DNA from: Bacteroidota bacterium
Lineage (GTDB): Bacteria; Bacteroidota; Bacteroidia; JACPRZ01
Direction: 5' to 3'
DNA length: 64,000 nucleotides
Assembly (NCBI GenBank): GCA_016193485.1
Contig: JACPRZ010000063.1
Coordinates: forward strand, 62,001-126,000
The notes below the pieces were generated by a model. It worked only from the letters and a program-made list of their open reading frames with translations. It had not been told where the DNA came from and ran no database searches. Below, one piece after another: positions 19,070 to 29,800 of this stretch. Position 1 is the first letter of the stretch, and every line of letters starts with the position of its first letter. A program made the position numbers and the translations under genes.

Positions 19070-20689
19070 TTAATCAGCTGCATGGTACTTAAAAAGTTTG
19101 ATTGTATTTGAAGAATTGGAAAACACTTCCGAATAACTTTCCGATAATGCATCCTTTATTCTTTTTTCCCTCTCCATGAATAACTTTTGCATATCTCCCC
19201 AGATAAGGACATAGTCAATGGGTTTTTGAGTCGGTTCCTGACGGGATAATGGAAAATAAACATGGGGAAAGTCCAAATAATTGCCCAGAAATAACCGGGG
19301 AATTTTCGCTTCATTCCACTTCACCGGAAACCACCTCATACTGGCTTCCACATTTTCCAAAACCACCACATCTTTTTCAACAGCGGTATAATTTGAAAAA
19401 TGGGTTAATAAATAATTATCGGAATAATTGACCGGTAAAATAACGCTGCCATCTTCAATATAATTTGTAACCTGATATATTTCGGAAGCACATTCAGAAA
19501 GTTCTTTGTTGATTTTAAAACGGTTCTTCACTAAATTAAACTGGCAAAAAATTATTATTGCTGCAGCCACATACGTAAGCCAGCGGGGAACCGACTGAAC
19601 CGCAAGCCACATAATGAAAAAAATGTAAAACAATAAAATTAAACGATCGCTCATCATTCCCGCCAGGGAATTATCCGGAACAATAAAAAATAAAATTATT
19701 ATACCCAGTGAAGAAAATAAAATGCCATCGGATTTATTTAAACCCGATGTAATTATGTCAATATTCCTTTTATGTGATACATCGCTTCCTTTTTTCATGT
19801 CAGAAGCCCTTTTGAACAAAACCATTATAAATATACTGAGAGCGGTTAAAAAAAACACAGTGGTGTATTTATATTCGGTCTCATAAACAAAAGTAATGAC
19901 AGGTTTGCATAGAAAAATCCATTGGCATAGGACGCTGAAAGGCTGCGATGCTCCCGAAAACGAGGTAAAATGAACTGAAAGGAAGCCAATAAAAAGGACT
20001 AAAATCACCAGCAATAATAGAATAATCCACCTGTTATTTTTAATTTCCTTTTTAATACTCTTCAAGTTTCCCGGATTAAAAATAACTGGCAAATTCTTCA
20101 TCATTACTGAAAAAATAAAAACAATGATAAAAAAACCAAAAGTTACGGCATGTGAAAAATAAATCAGGATAACCAGAATAAAAAAGATTAAAGTCCGTTT
20201 TCCGGAGAAAATACCTTCCTGCTTAAAATAGTTGGCCATAGCCAGGAAAACAAAAATGAAACTGAAACAAAAATTATAAAAACCCATATAAAACAGAAAT
20301 GAATAACAAAACGGAAAGATAAAAAAGGCAAGACCGTTATTATTAGGCGCCACTGACATAATGAAATACTTAAAGGACAGGGGTAATCCGACTAAATAAA
20401 TGACCAATACGATTTTTTCGGCAATAAATGCCGGTAGAAAAAAGTTTGTGCATGCCAATAAAATATTGGTTGTCCAATTTGGAACAGGAAAAGTATTCAT
20501 GGTGAAAAAATCATGAATGATACTGCTTTTATCTGAAATCAGCCTGTCAATGATGTTGGCGTTATATAAATGCGAAGCGCCATCAAGAGTAGGGAAAAAC
20601 TTCAGGCAAAATAGAGGAAGAGCATTTAATATTATAGCAATATAGAAAAACAAATCAACGATTAAAGAAATCCTGAATAAAGTTTTCAT
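19070..20689 (-). CDS. Polytopic membrane protein, paralogue of 15479-17134
   Basis: FFPTLDGASHLYNANIIDRL...PVPNW...ILPVNYSDNYLLTHFSNYTAVEKDVVVLEN aligns by eye over the full length with 15479-17134. Confidence 0.7.
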   Translation of the reverse strand: MKTLFRISLIVDLFFYIAIILNALPLFCLKFFPTLDGASHLYNANIIDRLISDKSSIIHDFFTMNTFPVPNWTTNILLACTNFFLPAFIAEKIVLVIYLVGLPLSFKYFIMSVAPNNNGLAFFIFPFCYSFLFYMGFYNFCFSFIFVFLAMANYFKQEGIFSGKRTLIFFILVILIYFSHAVTFGFFIIVFIFSVMMKNLPVIFNPGNLKSIKKEIKNNRWIILLLLVILVLFIGFLSVHFTSFSGASQPFSVLCQWIFLCKPVITFVYETEYKYTTVFFLTALSIFIMVLFKRASDMKKGSDVSHKRNIDIITSGLNKSDGILFSSLGIIILFFIVPDNSLAGMMSDRLILLFYIFFIMWLAVQSVPRWLTYVAAAIIIFCQFNLVKNRFKINKELSECASEIYQVTNYIEDGSVILPVNYSDNYLLTHFSNYTAVEKDVVVLENVEASMRWFPVKWNEAKIPRLFLGNYLDFPHVYFPLSRQEPTQKPIDYVLIWGDMQKLFMEREKRIKDALSESYSEVFSNSSNTIKLFKYHAAD

Positions 20690-20853
20690 TTATGGATAAG
20701 TTACCCGCCAGCGTTCCAAAAGAGTAATGTCAACAGTAAAATAACGCAAGAAATTCCCAGGTGCTAATGTACTGATATTTAATTGATCGGTTTATGGGGA
20801 AAATAATTTTTTACATTTGTCAAAAGTATCAAGATTTCCCTTATTAATCAGAT

Positions 20854-22464
20854 ATGATATATCAGTCATATATGAAGGCAAATGCACTGTTGTATTTCAT
20901 CAGCAAATATTCCTCCGTTGTTTTTATTACCTGTCTTATCATTGTCTGCTTCATTTACAATTACCATCAAATAATCCGGCTGCGGCCGCGATCGGTGCAT
21001 CAATGGCGGCAAACGGATTGCGCATCAATTGCTTTAAATTATTACGGGGGAAATATGAATTTTTTTCATCCAGAAATGCATTGGCGGGGCAGGTATGCTG
21101 ATGGTAAATTTATTGAAGAATTTCCAATCATTTACTACCTCGTTGCGATGCTTTGGAAAATTTTCGGATATCACGAGTTTATTTTTCGCCTGATTAACCT
21201 TTCCATTGTATTCGCTGGTCTTTTTGCATTAAAGAAGATGCTTTATACAGTTTTAATAAATTCTTTTTGGTCAATTTATGTGCCCCTATTTCTCTTCACT
21301 TCACCCGTATTAGTCTATTATTCAAATAATTTTTTAGTCGATGCACCAAGTTTGGGATTTGTTCTGATCGGTTGGTTTTATTTTTGGAAATATTACACAA
21401 CCGGCAAAAATATTTTCCTTTGGATAACAATGTTTTTCTTCCTTTTGGGAGGGTTATTAAAAATTACCTCATTTGCAAGTTATTTAACCTTGTTTATTAT
21501 TTTTATTATTGAGAAATTAACTATGCGCCCCTTCAAAAAAACCTGGAATACTTTTAGAGGTACTTTCTTAACTATTATCCCATTTATGTTGGTTGCAGTT
21601 TTGGGTTTATTATGGTATTTATTTGCAATAAGTTACAATAAAGAATCTTATTTTGGTATGTGGACCTGGCCCATTTGGAAAATTGATTATAATTCAATTA
21701 AAACTGTTATATATTTGGTGAATGAAAATATAATACCATTCCTTTTTAGCGGCAGCGCTTTTACTCTTTTGTTTATATTAGTGCTGTTTATCATTTATCA
21801 TTACAAACAATCCAATAGATTTTTAGTGTTTATATTATTTTTATTGCTTGGTGGATATTTATTTTATTGCATTCTTTGGTTCCAGGTGTTTAATGTTCAT
21901 GATTATTATTCTGTTGTTCTTTTTATTCTTCCGGTTTTTATATTTCTTGTCTTCCTGGATATATTAAAAAATTATTACCCTGCTATTTATAATTCGTCCT
22001 TTATTAAGTTTCTTTTTATTGCAATTTTAATATATAATATTTATTATTGCGCTGAAAAAACCAAAGTCCGTTACTTTAATTATGGAAGTTGGATTATCGG
22101 TGAAAATGAAAAAAATTATTGGACCTGGTTTCATTGGAATTACAGCGCTTATCTTGAACCATTTGAAACGGTTACTCCTTATTTAAGATCATTGGGTATT
22201 AAAAGAGAAGATAAGGTAATAAGCATCCCCGTTAATAGTCCTAATACTTCCCTATATCTTATGGATCAAAAAGGATGGACATCCTTCGGCTTCCCTGCTA
22301 ATTCAGAAAGCAATATTGCGGAAATGATTCGTAAGGGGGCGAAATATCTCATAATAAGCAACCCGGATATTTACAAAGAAGATTATATTCAACCCTTCAT
22401 AAAGAAAAAAATAGGTACCTACAAAATTATTGATATTTATTCCCTATCGGGGAAAGAACTATGA
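20854..22464 (+). CDS. ArnT/GT39-like integral membrane glycosyltransferase
   Basis: HQWRQTDCASIALNYYGGNMNFFHPEMHWRGRYADGKFIEEFPIIYYLVAMLWKIFG: typical GT39-type first luminal loop, followed by many TM helices. Confidence 0.65.
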   Translation: MIYQSYMKANALLYFISKYSSVVFITCLIIVCFIYNYHQIIRLRPRSVHQWRQTDCASIALNYYGGNMNFFHPEMHWRGRYADGKFIEEFPIIYYLVAMLWKIFGYHEFIFRLINLSIVFAGLFALKKMLYTVLINSFWSIYVPLFLFTSPVLVYYSNNFLVDAPSLGFVLIGWFYFWKYYTTGKNIFLWITMFFFLLGGLLKITSFASYLTLFIIFIIEKLTMRPFKKTWNTFRGTFLTIIPFMLVAVLGLLWYLFAISYNKESYFGMWTWPIWKIDYNSIKTVIYLVNENIIPFLFSGSAFTLLFILVLFIIYHYKQSNRFLVFILFLLLGGYLFYCILWFQVFNVHDYYSVVLFILPVFIFLVFLDILKNYYPAIYNSSFIKFLFIAILIYNIYYCAEKTKVRYFNYGSWIIGENEKNYWTWFHWNYSAYLEPFETVTPYLRSLGIKREDKVISIPVNSPNTSLYLMDQKGWTSFGFPANSESNIAEMIRKGAKYLIISNPDIYKEDYIQPFIKKKIGTYKIIDIYSLSGKEL

Positions 22465-22481
22465 TAGTGTAAAATTTTCAA

Positions 22482-24467
22482 TCATTGTAATGTAACATCC
22501 GCGAACCCGTAATAATAGATACATATATCATCTACAAAAAATCTTTTCCTGCTTTTATTCCAAAAATAAAAGTTTACGTAATAATTTTGATTTAATTCCG
22601 AAGGAAGAAATGCCCGTTTAATTTTGCAATCGTTCCAAGTATTTAAATTTACTTGTTGATTAATATTTTCACCGTACCATAAAATGATTTTTTTTCCTTT
22701 ATTTATTTCAATAACGGGGATAATTTCCCTAACGGAATCGCTGGTGTAAAATTTAAACTCAATTTCAACCATTCTGAAAGATAAATAATTTTTTATTTGA
22801 CTTATTTTCCTGGTAAATACAGGTCCCCATTCATTGTTGGCCGTAAAAGCAAGAGATGTATGTCCGGAAAATGAAATATCCTTTACCAGCATGGATTTAT
22901 CTTCGGAAGATTTAACATCAAAATCAAAAAAAACAGAATCAATTATTTGGAGATTATTTAAAGAACCCTCCTCCGAAACAAGTTCCGGAGTAAATAAATT
23001 TGCAGCAGTGTTTTTAATATTTATTTTCATGAAAGCACGTATCTCAAAAGGAAAGGCATCAAGGTAATATTTATAATATTTTAATTGAATAAAATTTGTG
23101 TCGTTCCTTAATAAGTCCAGACGCAAATTTCCTTCCTGCGGTGCATAATGCGAATCCCAAATTATCAAAGTGCTGTCCGGCAGTAAATTCAATCTTTCCT
23201 TATCCAAAGACCACAATAGCGTGATTCTCCTTTCATCAAAAGGATCGATATCCGATGCATATGCAAGGTAAGGGTGCATATAACAAATTCTGTGATTTTT
23301 ACCGTAAATATTTCTTATCCAATCACCCGTTTCTTTTACAACCGCTTGTTCAGCATCCACACGAAACGGGTAAAATAATTGCTTAAAGGGACTGTTTATC
23401 ACTAATACAATAAGTAAAATAACAATGCCAGTTTCAAAATAAAAAAACTTTTTTATCCAGGTTAATGTAATAATATTCATTCCCATCACTGCAATAATGG
23501 CTGCGCCAGGAATTAGCGTTGCCATATAACGCATCATGCCAAGATTGGTGAGAACACCGGGCATCCAGTAAGAAAACGCATGAAGCAAAAAGCAAGCAAC
23601 TAAAGTTCCGAAAATTAAAAAAATTTCCTCTACAAGAAAAGGAAATTTAATTTTATAAATAATGCATTTTGAAACTACATATAACTGCCTAATAAAACCG
23701 GCAATAAATAAAACAGAATACGGTGTTCCTAAAATATCTTCATAATGATTAATATAATGAAAAAAATCTCCTTTACCGCCTTCATATCCTTCATTGAAAA
23801 AACTCTGGCTATGATGAATAATCCATAAAAAGTCATGGAAATGAAAAAAACCTATTATTGAATAAATAAAAAATCCACTGAATAAAAGAGGTACTGCCAA
23901 GAATTGTTTCTTTAGCAGCAAAACAAATGCAATTATGGGAAGTACCACATAAGCATCAATTCGAATAAAGGGCAGAAATGAAGCAATTATCGCAGACGGA
24001 ATATGTTTTTTTTCAAAAAAAAGCCAGATTGAAAACATTAACTGACACCCAAAAAAAATTTCAGTCAAACCAGTATTTAATACGGCAAAAAAAATTGGGG
24101 CAAAAAAAACAAACACGGGTATTGTCCATGAATATTTCAGATTTAATTTTTCAGTAATCTTATAGCAAAAGAATGAAACTGCTCCCGCGCACAATGCCTG
24201 GAATACTATCATTCCTTTAATACCAAACTGAGCAAAAGGAGAACTTACAAGGGTAAAAAAGGGTTTTCCCCATGAATGTAAAAAAAGGTGCGGATGGGTC
24301 CATGAATACAATGATATGAGATAGTGGTGAATTCCATCGCCAGAATCAAAAGTAACGCCTGCTGAAATGTTAATCCAAACAACTGTGACAAAAGAAACAA
24401 ACAAAAGTAAATAAAAAGAGTACTTTTTTCCTCCAATTTCCCAGTAGTGCTTTATTTTTTTATGCAT
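22482..24467 (-). CDS. Polytopic membrane protein, GT-C-like
   Basis: TFDSGDGIHHYLISLYSWTHPHLFLHSWGKPFFTLVSSPFAQFG...; multiple TM helices and a C-terminal soluble domain. Confidence 0.6.
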   Translation of the reverse strand: MHKKIKHYWEIGGKKYSFYLLLFVSFVTVVWINISAGVTFDSGDGIHHYLISLYSWTHPHLFLHSWGKPFFTLVSSPFAQFGIKGMIVFQALCAGAVSFFCYKITEKLNLKYSWTIPVFVFFAPIFFAVLNTGLTEIFFGCQLMFSIWLFFEKKHIPSAIIASFLPFIRIDAYVVLPIIAFVLLLKKQFLAVPLLFSGFFIYSIIGFFHFHDFLWIIHHSQSFFNEGYEGGKGDFFHYINHYEDILGTPYSVLFIAGFIRQLYVVSKCIIYKIKFPFLVEEIFLIFGTLVACFLLHAFSYWMPGVLTNLGMMRYMATLIPGAAIIAVMGMNIITLTWIKKFFYFETGIVILLIVLVINSPFKQLFYPFRVDAEQAVVKETGDWIRNIYGKNHRICYMHPYLAYASDIDPFDERRITLLWSLDKERLNLLPDSTLIIWDSHYAPQEGNLRLDLLRNDTNFIQLKYYKYYLDAFPFEIRAFMKINIKNTAANLFTPELVSEEGSLNNLQIIDSVFFDFDVKSSEDKSMLVKDISFSGHTSLAFTANNEWGPVFTRKISQIKNYLSFRMVEIEFKFYTSDSVREIIPVIEINKGKKIILWYGENINQQVNLNTWNDCKIKRAFLPSELNQNYYVNFYFWNKSRKRFFVDDICIYYYGFADVTLQ

Positions 24468-24664
24468 AAAAATAATCCTTGTCGGTTTTACGGGCTACAC
24501 AGCGACAATTTTATATTCAGGTCATCTATAAATATTTTTTTCTGAATGCGCTCTTGTCAGATTTCAGGTCTATCGGAGAGTGGATTCGTTATATGGTGAA
24601 CAACGCCTTCACCCAGTAAGAATTGTTTCTATCTTTGAATGAATAAATCCCATCACCCCGCTTT

Positions 24665-25597
24665 ATGCGTTGTTCCGTTATCATACCGGTATATAACGAA
24701 GTCCGCAATATTGATTTGCTTACTGCCCGGCTCCGGCCCGTACTTGAAACCATTACAACAAACCATGAAATCATCTTCATCAATGACGGTTCCACCGATG
24801 ATACTTTATTAAAAATAAAAAACCTCGCTGCCACAGACAGCAAAGTTAAATTTTTAAGTTTCAGCAGGAACTTCGGACAGCAGGTAGCCATTGCGGCAGG
24901 GCTGAAATGCGCCAAAGGCGACCTGGCGGTTATTATGGACGGTGACCTGCAGGACCCGCCCGAACTGATCCCCGAACTGCTAAAAAAATACCATGAAGGA
25001 TATAAAGTGGTATACGCCAAACGCATCTCACGCAAAGGAGAATCCTGGTTTAAAAAAATAACTGCAAAAATTTTTTACCGTTTGCTTGCCAAACTTACAG
25101 TAATTGAAATTCCTCCCGACACAGGTGACTTCCGCCTCATTGACCGGCAGGTTGTTGATTATCTTAATTCAATGCCTGAAAATAATAAATTTCTGCGAGG
25201 ACAAATCGCCTGGATAGGATTAAAACAGGCGTATGTTGAATTTGAACGGGAAAAACGCAGTGCCGGTAAATCGGGTTATTCTCTCCGTAAAATGATCCGC
25301 TTCGCCTTTGACGGAATAACGGCATTTTCAGATATACCGCTGCGTCTTGCTACATTCCTCGGCTTTATCGTGTCGCTGGTCGCCTTCGGCATCATTATCT
25401 GGGCGCTTTATACAAAATTCATCTTCGGTCATGCCATAACCGGCTGGACTTCGCTTATTATCAGCACTATGTTTATCGGGGGTATTCAACTGCTTACCAT
25501 CGGCATCATAGGTGAGTACATCAGCCGCATCAATACGGATGTGCGGAAGAGGCCGCTTTATGTGATTGAAGATAGTAATGTAGATGAGAAGGAATAG
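24665..25597 (+). CDS. GT2 family polyprenyl-phosphate glycosyltransferase (DPM1/GtrB-like)
   Basis: CSVIIPVYNEVRNID...IIFINDGSTDDT...LSFSRNFGQQVAIAAGLKCAKGDLAVIMDGDLQDPPELIPELLKKYHEGYKVVYAKR, then two C-terminal TM helices. Confidence 0.9.
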   Translation: MRCSVIIPVYNEVRNIDLLTARLRPVLETITTNHEIIFINDGSTDDTLLKIKNLAATDSKVKFLSFSRNFGQQVAIAAGLKCAKGDLAVIMDGDLQDPPELIPELLKKYHEGYKVVYAKRISRKGESWFKKITAKIFYRLLAKLTVIEIPPDTGDFRLIDRQVVDYLNSMPENNKFLRGQIAWIGLKQAYVEFEREKRSAGKSGYSLRKMIRFAFDGITAFSDIPLRLATFLGFIVSLVAFGIIIWALYTKFIFGHAITGWTSLIISTMFIGGIQLLTIGIIGEYISRINTDVRKRPLYVIEDSNVDEKE

Positions 25598-25613
25598 AAA
25601 GTGTATGAGTATT

Positions 25614-25676
25614 AGGTCTAAGGCATAGGGTATAGGGAATTTCCTTATACCTTATACCTAAATTTCTTATTTCCTT
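25614..25676. repeat. Degenerate heptamer array with internal strand symmetry in a convergent intergenic gap
   Basis: AGGTCTA|AGGCATA|GGGTATA|GGGAATT|TCCTTAT|ACCTTAT|ACCTAAA|TTTCTTA|TTTCCTT. Confidence 0.8.
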
Positions 25677-25920
25677 ATTTCCCCTGCTTCTTTTTCTTAC
25701 CTTTTTCCTTTTTAGCCGCCATTTTCTTCTTTGTATAACTTATCGCCTGCTTCAACGGCACTTTCTTTTCCTGGTTAATCGCAACAACAAAGGGTGATGG
25801 AACATTCATTGCTGCAAGGGTGTCGCGGTATGACTTTGCGGCATCATAATTATCAAACCTGCCGGCCGTCATGAGGGTAAGTTCCCCCTGCCGGAACTCT
25901 TTTATGCCCTCAATTTTCAT
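25675..25920 (-). CDS. C-terminal SPOR-like fragment; probably the 3' part of the gene at 25917-26798 (see findings)
   Basis: MKIEGIKEFRQGELTLMTAGRFDNYDAAKSYRDTLAAMNVPSPFVVAINQEKKVPLKQAI has the form of the second half of a SPOR module; ATGA overlap with the upstream ORF stop. Confidence 0.6.
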   Translation of the reverse strand: MKIEGIKEFRQGELTLMTAGRFDNYDAAKSYRDTLAAMNVPSPFVVAINQEKKVPLKQAISYTKKKMAAKKEKGKKKKQGK

Positions 25921-26798
25921 GTATAATTCCACGAGGGAAATGGGTATGGAATCACGGAATGCCCCCTGCCTTCCAGCGGTTTGTTTACCGGCTGGTCATC
26001 AACCGTGGTAACCTGCTCGGAATACCTTGATTCATGGTTTACGTCAACGATAAATGCATCTTTATATCCTTTTTCCAATACCGCTTTTTTCAGCGCTTCC
26101 GCCTGTGAACGCAGAGAAAAATGGCCAATCACATAACGTATCATTCCCCCCCTGTCCATATAAGCGTCTACATTTTTAAGATTATCAAATTCCCACAGGG
26201 GAATAAATTTTGAGTACGCTCCAACCTGCACTCCCCACAGCGGTGAAAGCGTGGTATAATCCACCCCTTTTGTAAGAATCTTATGATACTCAGGCAGGAT
26301 TGTATTGAACGAAACCCGGTTTTTGCGGGCACATGAATCAATCCAGTTGCCGGCTTCATGTATGTAATAATCCTCCTTGTCAATTCCGTAGAGCGACTGG
26401 AATTTTTTAAACGCCTTCAGTCCGTCTTCGCAGTGATCGTTGAGCGAATAGGCAAGTGAAAGATAAAACCAGGTGAAAATGGGCGTATTGCGTTCATGCG
26501 GGGAGCCCGGGTCGTAGTCGGTTCTTACAAACGGCAATCCAGACTCAAGTAATGTTATTGAAAGAGTATCGGGAACTGAATCGAGCAAATGACAGACCCC
26601 CAGCAGGTATCGCATGTTGGCATTGACCGAATCCATCCGGTTCAGTTTTTCAAACATCGGTAAAGCCCGTGAAACATCTCCTTTTGCAAGGCGGTCTTTG
26701 GCAAGAAAAAAGAGTTCATCAAACTGGAATGATACTTGGGAAAAAATATTATTCAGGTGAAGAAAAGAAAAGAGGCAGAAAAATAAGATGGAGCGCAT
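25917..26798 (-). CDS. TPR-like and SPOR-domain periplasmic protein (apparently truncated by a frameshift)
   Basis: Signal peptide; TPR-like N-terminal part (LAKGDVSRALPMFEKLNRMDSVNANMRYLLGVCHL); SPOR-like LWGVQVGAYSKFIPLWEFDNLKNVDAYMDRGGMIRYVIGHFSLRSQAEALKKAVLEKGYKDAFIVDV. Confidence 0.7.
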   Translation of the reverse strand: MRSILFFCLFSFLHLNNIFSQVSFQFDELFFLAKDRLAKGDVSRALPMFEKLNRMDSVNANMRYLLGVCHLLDSVPDTLSITLLESGLPFVRTDYDPGSPHERNTPIFTWFYLSLAYSLNDHCEDGLKAFKKFQSLYGIDKEDYYIHEAGNWIDSCARKNRVSFNTILPEYHKILTKGVDYTTLSPLWGVQVGAYSKFIPLWEFDNLKNVDAYMDRGGMIRYVIGHFSLRSQAEALKKAVLEKGYKDAFIVDVNHESRYSEQVTTVDDQPVNKPLEGRGHSVIPYPFPSWNYT

Positions 26799-26858
26799 CT
26801 GGTTTAAGTTGGCTTATTCTCTATTTCTTTTTATGAGGACACAATTTGTGACCTCATG

Positions 26859-29800
26859 TTATCGCCCATGGCAATGCTTAAACTTTTTCCCGCTGCCGCA
26901 GGGGCATGGATCATTCCTGCCGGCTTTTTTTTCAACCCGGACAGGTTGGGCGGCACGCTGCTGCCCGGTATTCGCCTGCTCGGTCATTTGCGGTCTTTGA
27001 TCGGGATGTGGCGCGCGGCCGGTATGCAACCCGCTCATGTCGGTCCTGCGTGGCGCCTGCGCCTGGTTTACCTGCTGCCTTCCGTCAGAGCCGGGAATAT
27101 CCCCCTTAAAAAGGAAAGAGATCACATCGCGGTTGATTTTCATCATCATCGCCTTGAAGAGGTTGAACGCCTCAAATTTATAGATCAGCAATGGGTCTTT
27201 TTGTTCATATACCGCACCATGCACCGATTGCCGCAGGTCATCCATTTCGCGCAGGTGTTCTTTCCAGATGTCGTCAATTATAGCCAGCGATACGGTTTTT
27301 TCAAAAGCGGAAAACACTTCTTTACCGCCTGATTCGTAACTTTTTTTCAGGTTGGCAACTACCTGTATCATGCGTAAACCGTCACTGAATGGAACGACAA
27401 TGTTTTCAAATTTAGATCCCTCGGTTTCAAAAACATTTTTAAGAACGGGGTACGCTTTTTCAGCGGTAAATTGCGATTTGTTGCGGTAATGGGTTACGGC
27501 TTCAGAAAAAACTTTTTCAGTCAGTTCCCCGACATTCTGCCGCATAAAATCCGTTTCACCGGCTCCTGATTCCATAGCGCAGTTTTTCAACAGTTCCAGT
27601 TGGAAACCATTATAGTCCCTTTCCTGCTGAAAGGCGGTTGTAATATTTTCAATAAGGTCATAAAGCATTGTGATAATATCAAGTGTGAGCCGTTCGCCAT
27701 AAAGCGCATGTTTGCGTTTGGAATAGATGGCTTCGCGCTGGATGTTCATCACATCGTCATATTCCAGCAGCCGTTTGCGTTGGCCGAAATTATTTTCCTC
27801 CACTTTTTTCTGTGCACGTTCAATGGAACGGGTGATGAGCGAATGTTGGATAACCTCACCTTCCGGTACTTTCAGGCGGTCCATCCATCGTGCAATGCGG
27901 TCTGATCCGAAGAGACGCATCAGGTCATCTTCCAGCGAAACAAAAAACTGGGATGTTCCCGGATCGCCCTGCCTGCCCGCCCGCCCGCGTAATTGCCGGT
28001 CAACCCTGCGCGATTCATGGCGTTCGGTTCCGATGATGGCGAGCCCCCCCGTATCTTTTACACCGGGTCCTAATTTAATATCGGTTCCGCGACCAGCCAT
28101 ATTTGTAGCGATGGTCACGGTTCCCGCTCTGCCGGCCTCGGCAACAATTTCCGCTTCACGCTGGTGCTGCTTTGCATTGAGAACATTATGTTTTATTCCC
28201 CGCATTTTCAACATCCGGCTGAGCAGTTCCGAAACCTCAACCGATGTTGTTCCCACCAGCACCGGTCTGCCGGCTTTTACCAGGTTATTTATTTCTTCTA
28301 TGACGGCATTATATTTTTCCCTCTTGGTTTTATAAACGAGATCTTCATTGTCTTTCCGGACACAGGATAAATTGGTGGGCACGACTACCACATCAAGTTT
28401 GTAAATATTCCAGAATTCACCGGCTTCGGTTTCGGCTGTGCCGGTCATGCCCGCAAGTTTTTTGTACATGCGGAAATAGTTCTGCAGCGTGATGGTGGCG
28501 TAGGTCTGGGTGGCGGCTTCGACTTTAACGTTTTCTTTTGCCTCTATTGCCTGGTGTAATCCGTCAGAATACCTCCGGCCTTCCATGATGCGGCCTGTTT
28601 GTTCGTCAACAATTTTTACTTTGCCGTCAAGAATAACGTATTCATCATCTTTTTCAAACAGGGTATATGCTTTTACCAGTTGATGGAGAGAATGTATCCG
28701 TTCGCCTTTTACCGAAAAATCGCGCATCAGTTCATCTTTCTTCATCAATTTTTCTTTATCGGTAATTGCTGTTTTTTCAATTTCCGCAATTTTCACACCG
28801 ATATCCGGCAGAACAAAAAAGTGCGGATCTTCACCGGATGCGGTTATCAGTTCAATTCCTTTATCGGTAAGTTCCACCGAATTGTTTTTTTCATCAATAA
28901 CGAAGAATAGTTCTGAATCCGCCTTCGGCATTTCACGCGAATTGTCCTGCAGGTAAAAATTTTCGGTCTTTTGCATAAGGGTTTTATTCCCTGTTTCGCT
29001 GAGTAATTTTATCAGCGCTTTATTCCTGGGAAGACCGCGGTGAGACCGGAAAAGCGGAAGTCCTGCATTTTTCTCATCGCCTTTTTCAAGCATTTGCCTC
29101 GCTTCATTGAGAATTTTGTTCACATAATTTTTTTGCGCGGAAATCAATTTCTCCACACGCGGCTTCATATCATAAAATAACTGCTTGTCATCTTTCCCGG
29201 TGGGACCGGAAATAATCAGCGGAGTGCGCGCATCATCAATCAGCACTGAATCCACTTCGTCAACGATAGCGTAAAAATGTCCTCTCTGCACCAGTTCAAT
29301 GGTTTCACGCACCATGTTGTCGCGCAGGTAATCAAAACCGAATTCGCTGTTTGTTCCGTAGGTTATGTCGGAAAGGTAGGCGTTGCGCCTTCCCGGAGAA
29401 TGGGGTTCATATTTGTCTATGCAGTCAACCGTGAGCATGAGAAATTCATAGATGGGACCCATCCACTCCTGGTCACGCTTGGACAAGTAATCGTTGACGG
29501 TTACCAGGTGGCACCCCTTCCCGGCAAGAGCGTTAAGATAAAGCGGCAGGGTAGCAACAAGCGTCTTGCCTTCACCGGTCGCCATCTCCGATATTTTACC
29601 CTGGTGCAGAACTACTCCCCCCATAAGTTGTACGTCATAATGCACCATATCCCAGGTAATTTTATTGCCACCGGCAACCCATGAGTTGCTCCAGACGGTG
29701 CGGCTTTCATTTACCGAGACATACGATTTTTTTAATGCGAGATTCTGATCGTGTTCCGTGGTAGTAACAACAAGTGTGGCGTTTTCCTTAAAACGTCTCG

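Noticed and set aside
28044-28050. C7 tract in secA as a phase-variable site
   Set aside because: secA is essential, so a hypermutable on/off tract is implausible; kept only as part of the general homopolymer observation.
27727-28335. 202-aa + strand ORF antisense to secA
   Set aside because: Lies fully inside the certain secA CDS; Arg/Ser-rich translation typical of a spurious antisense frame.
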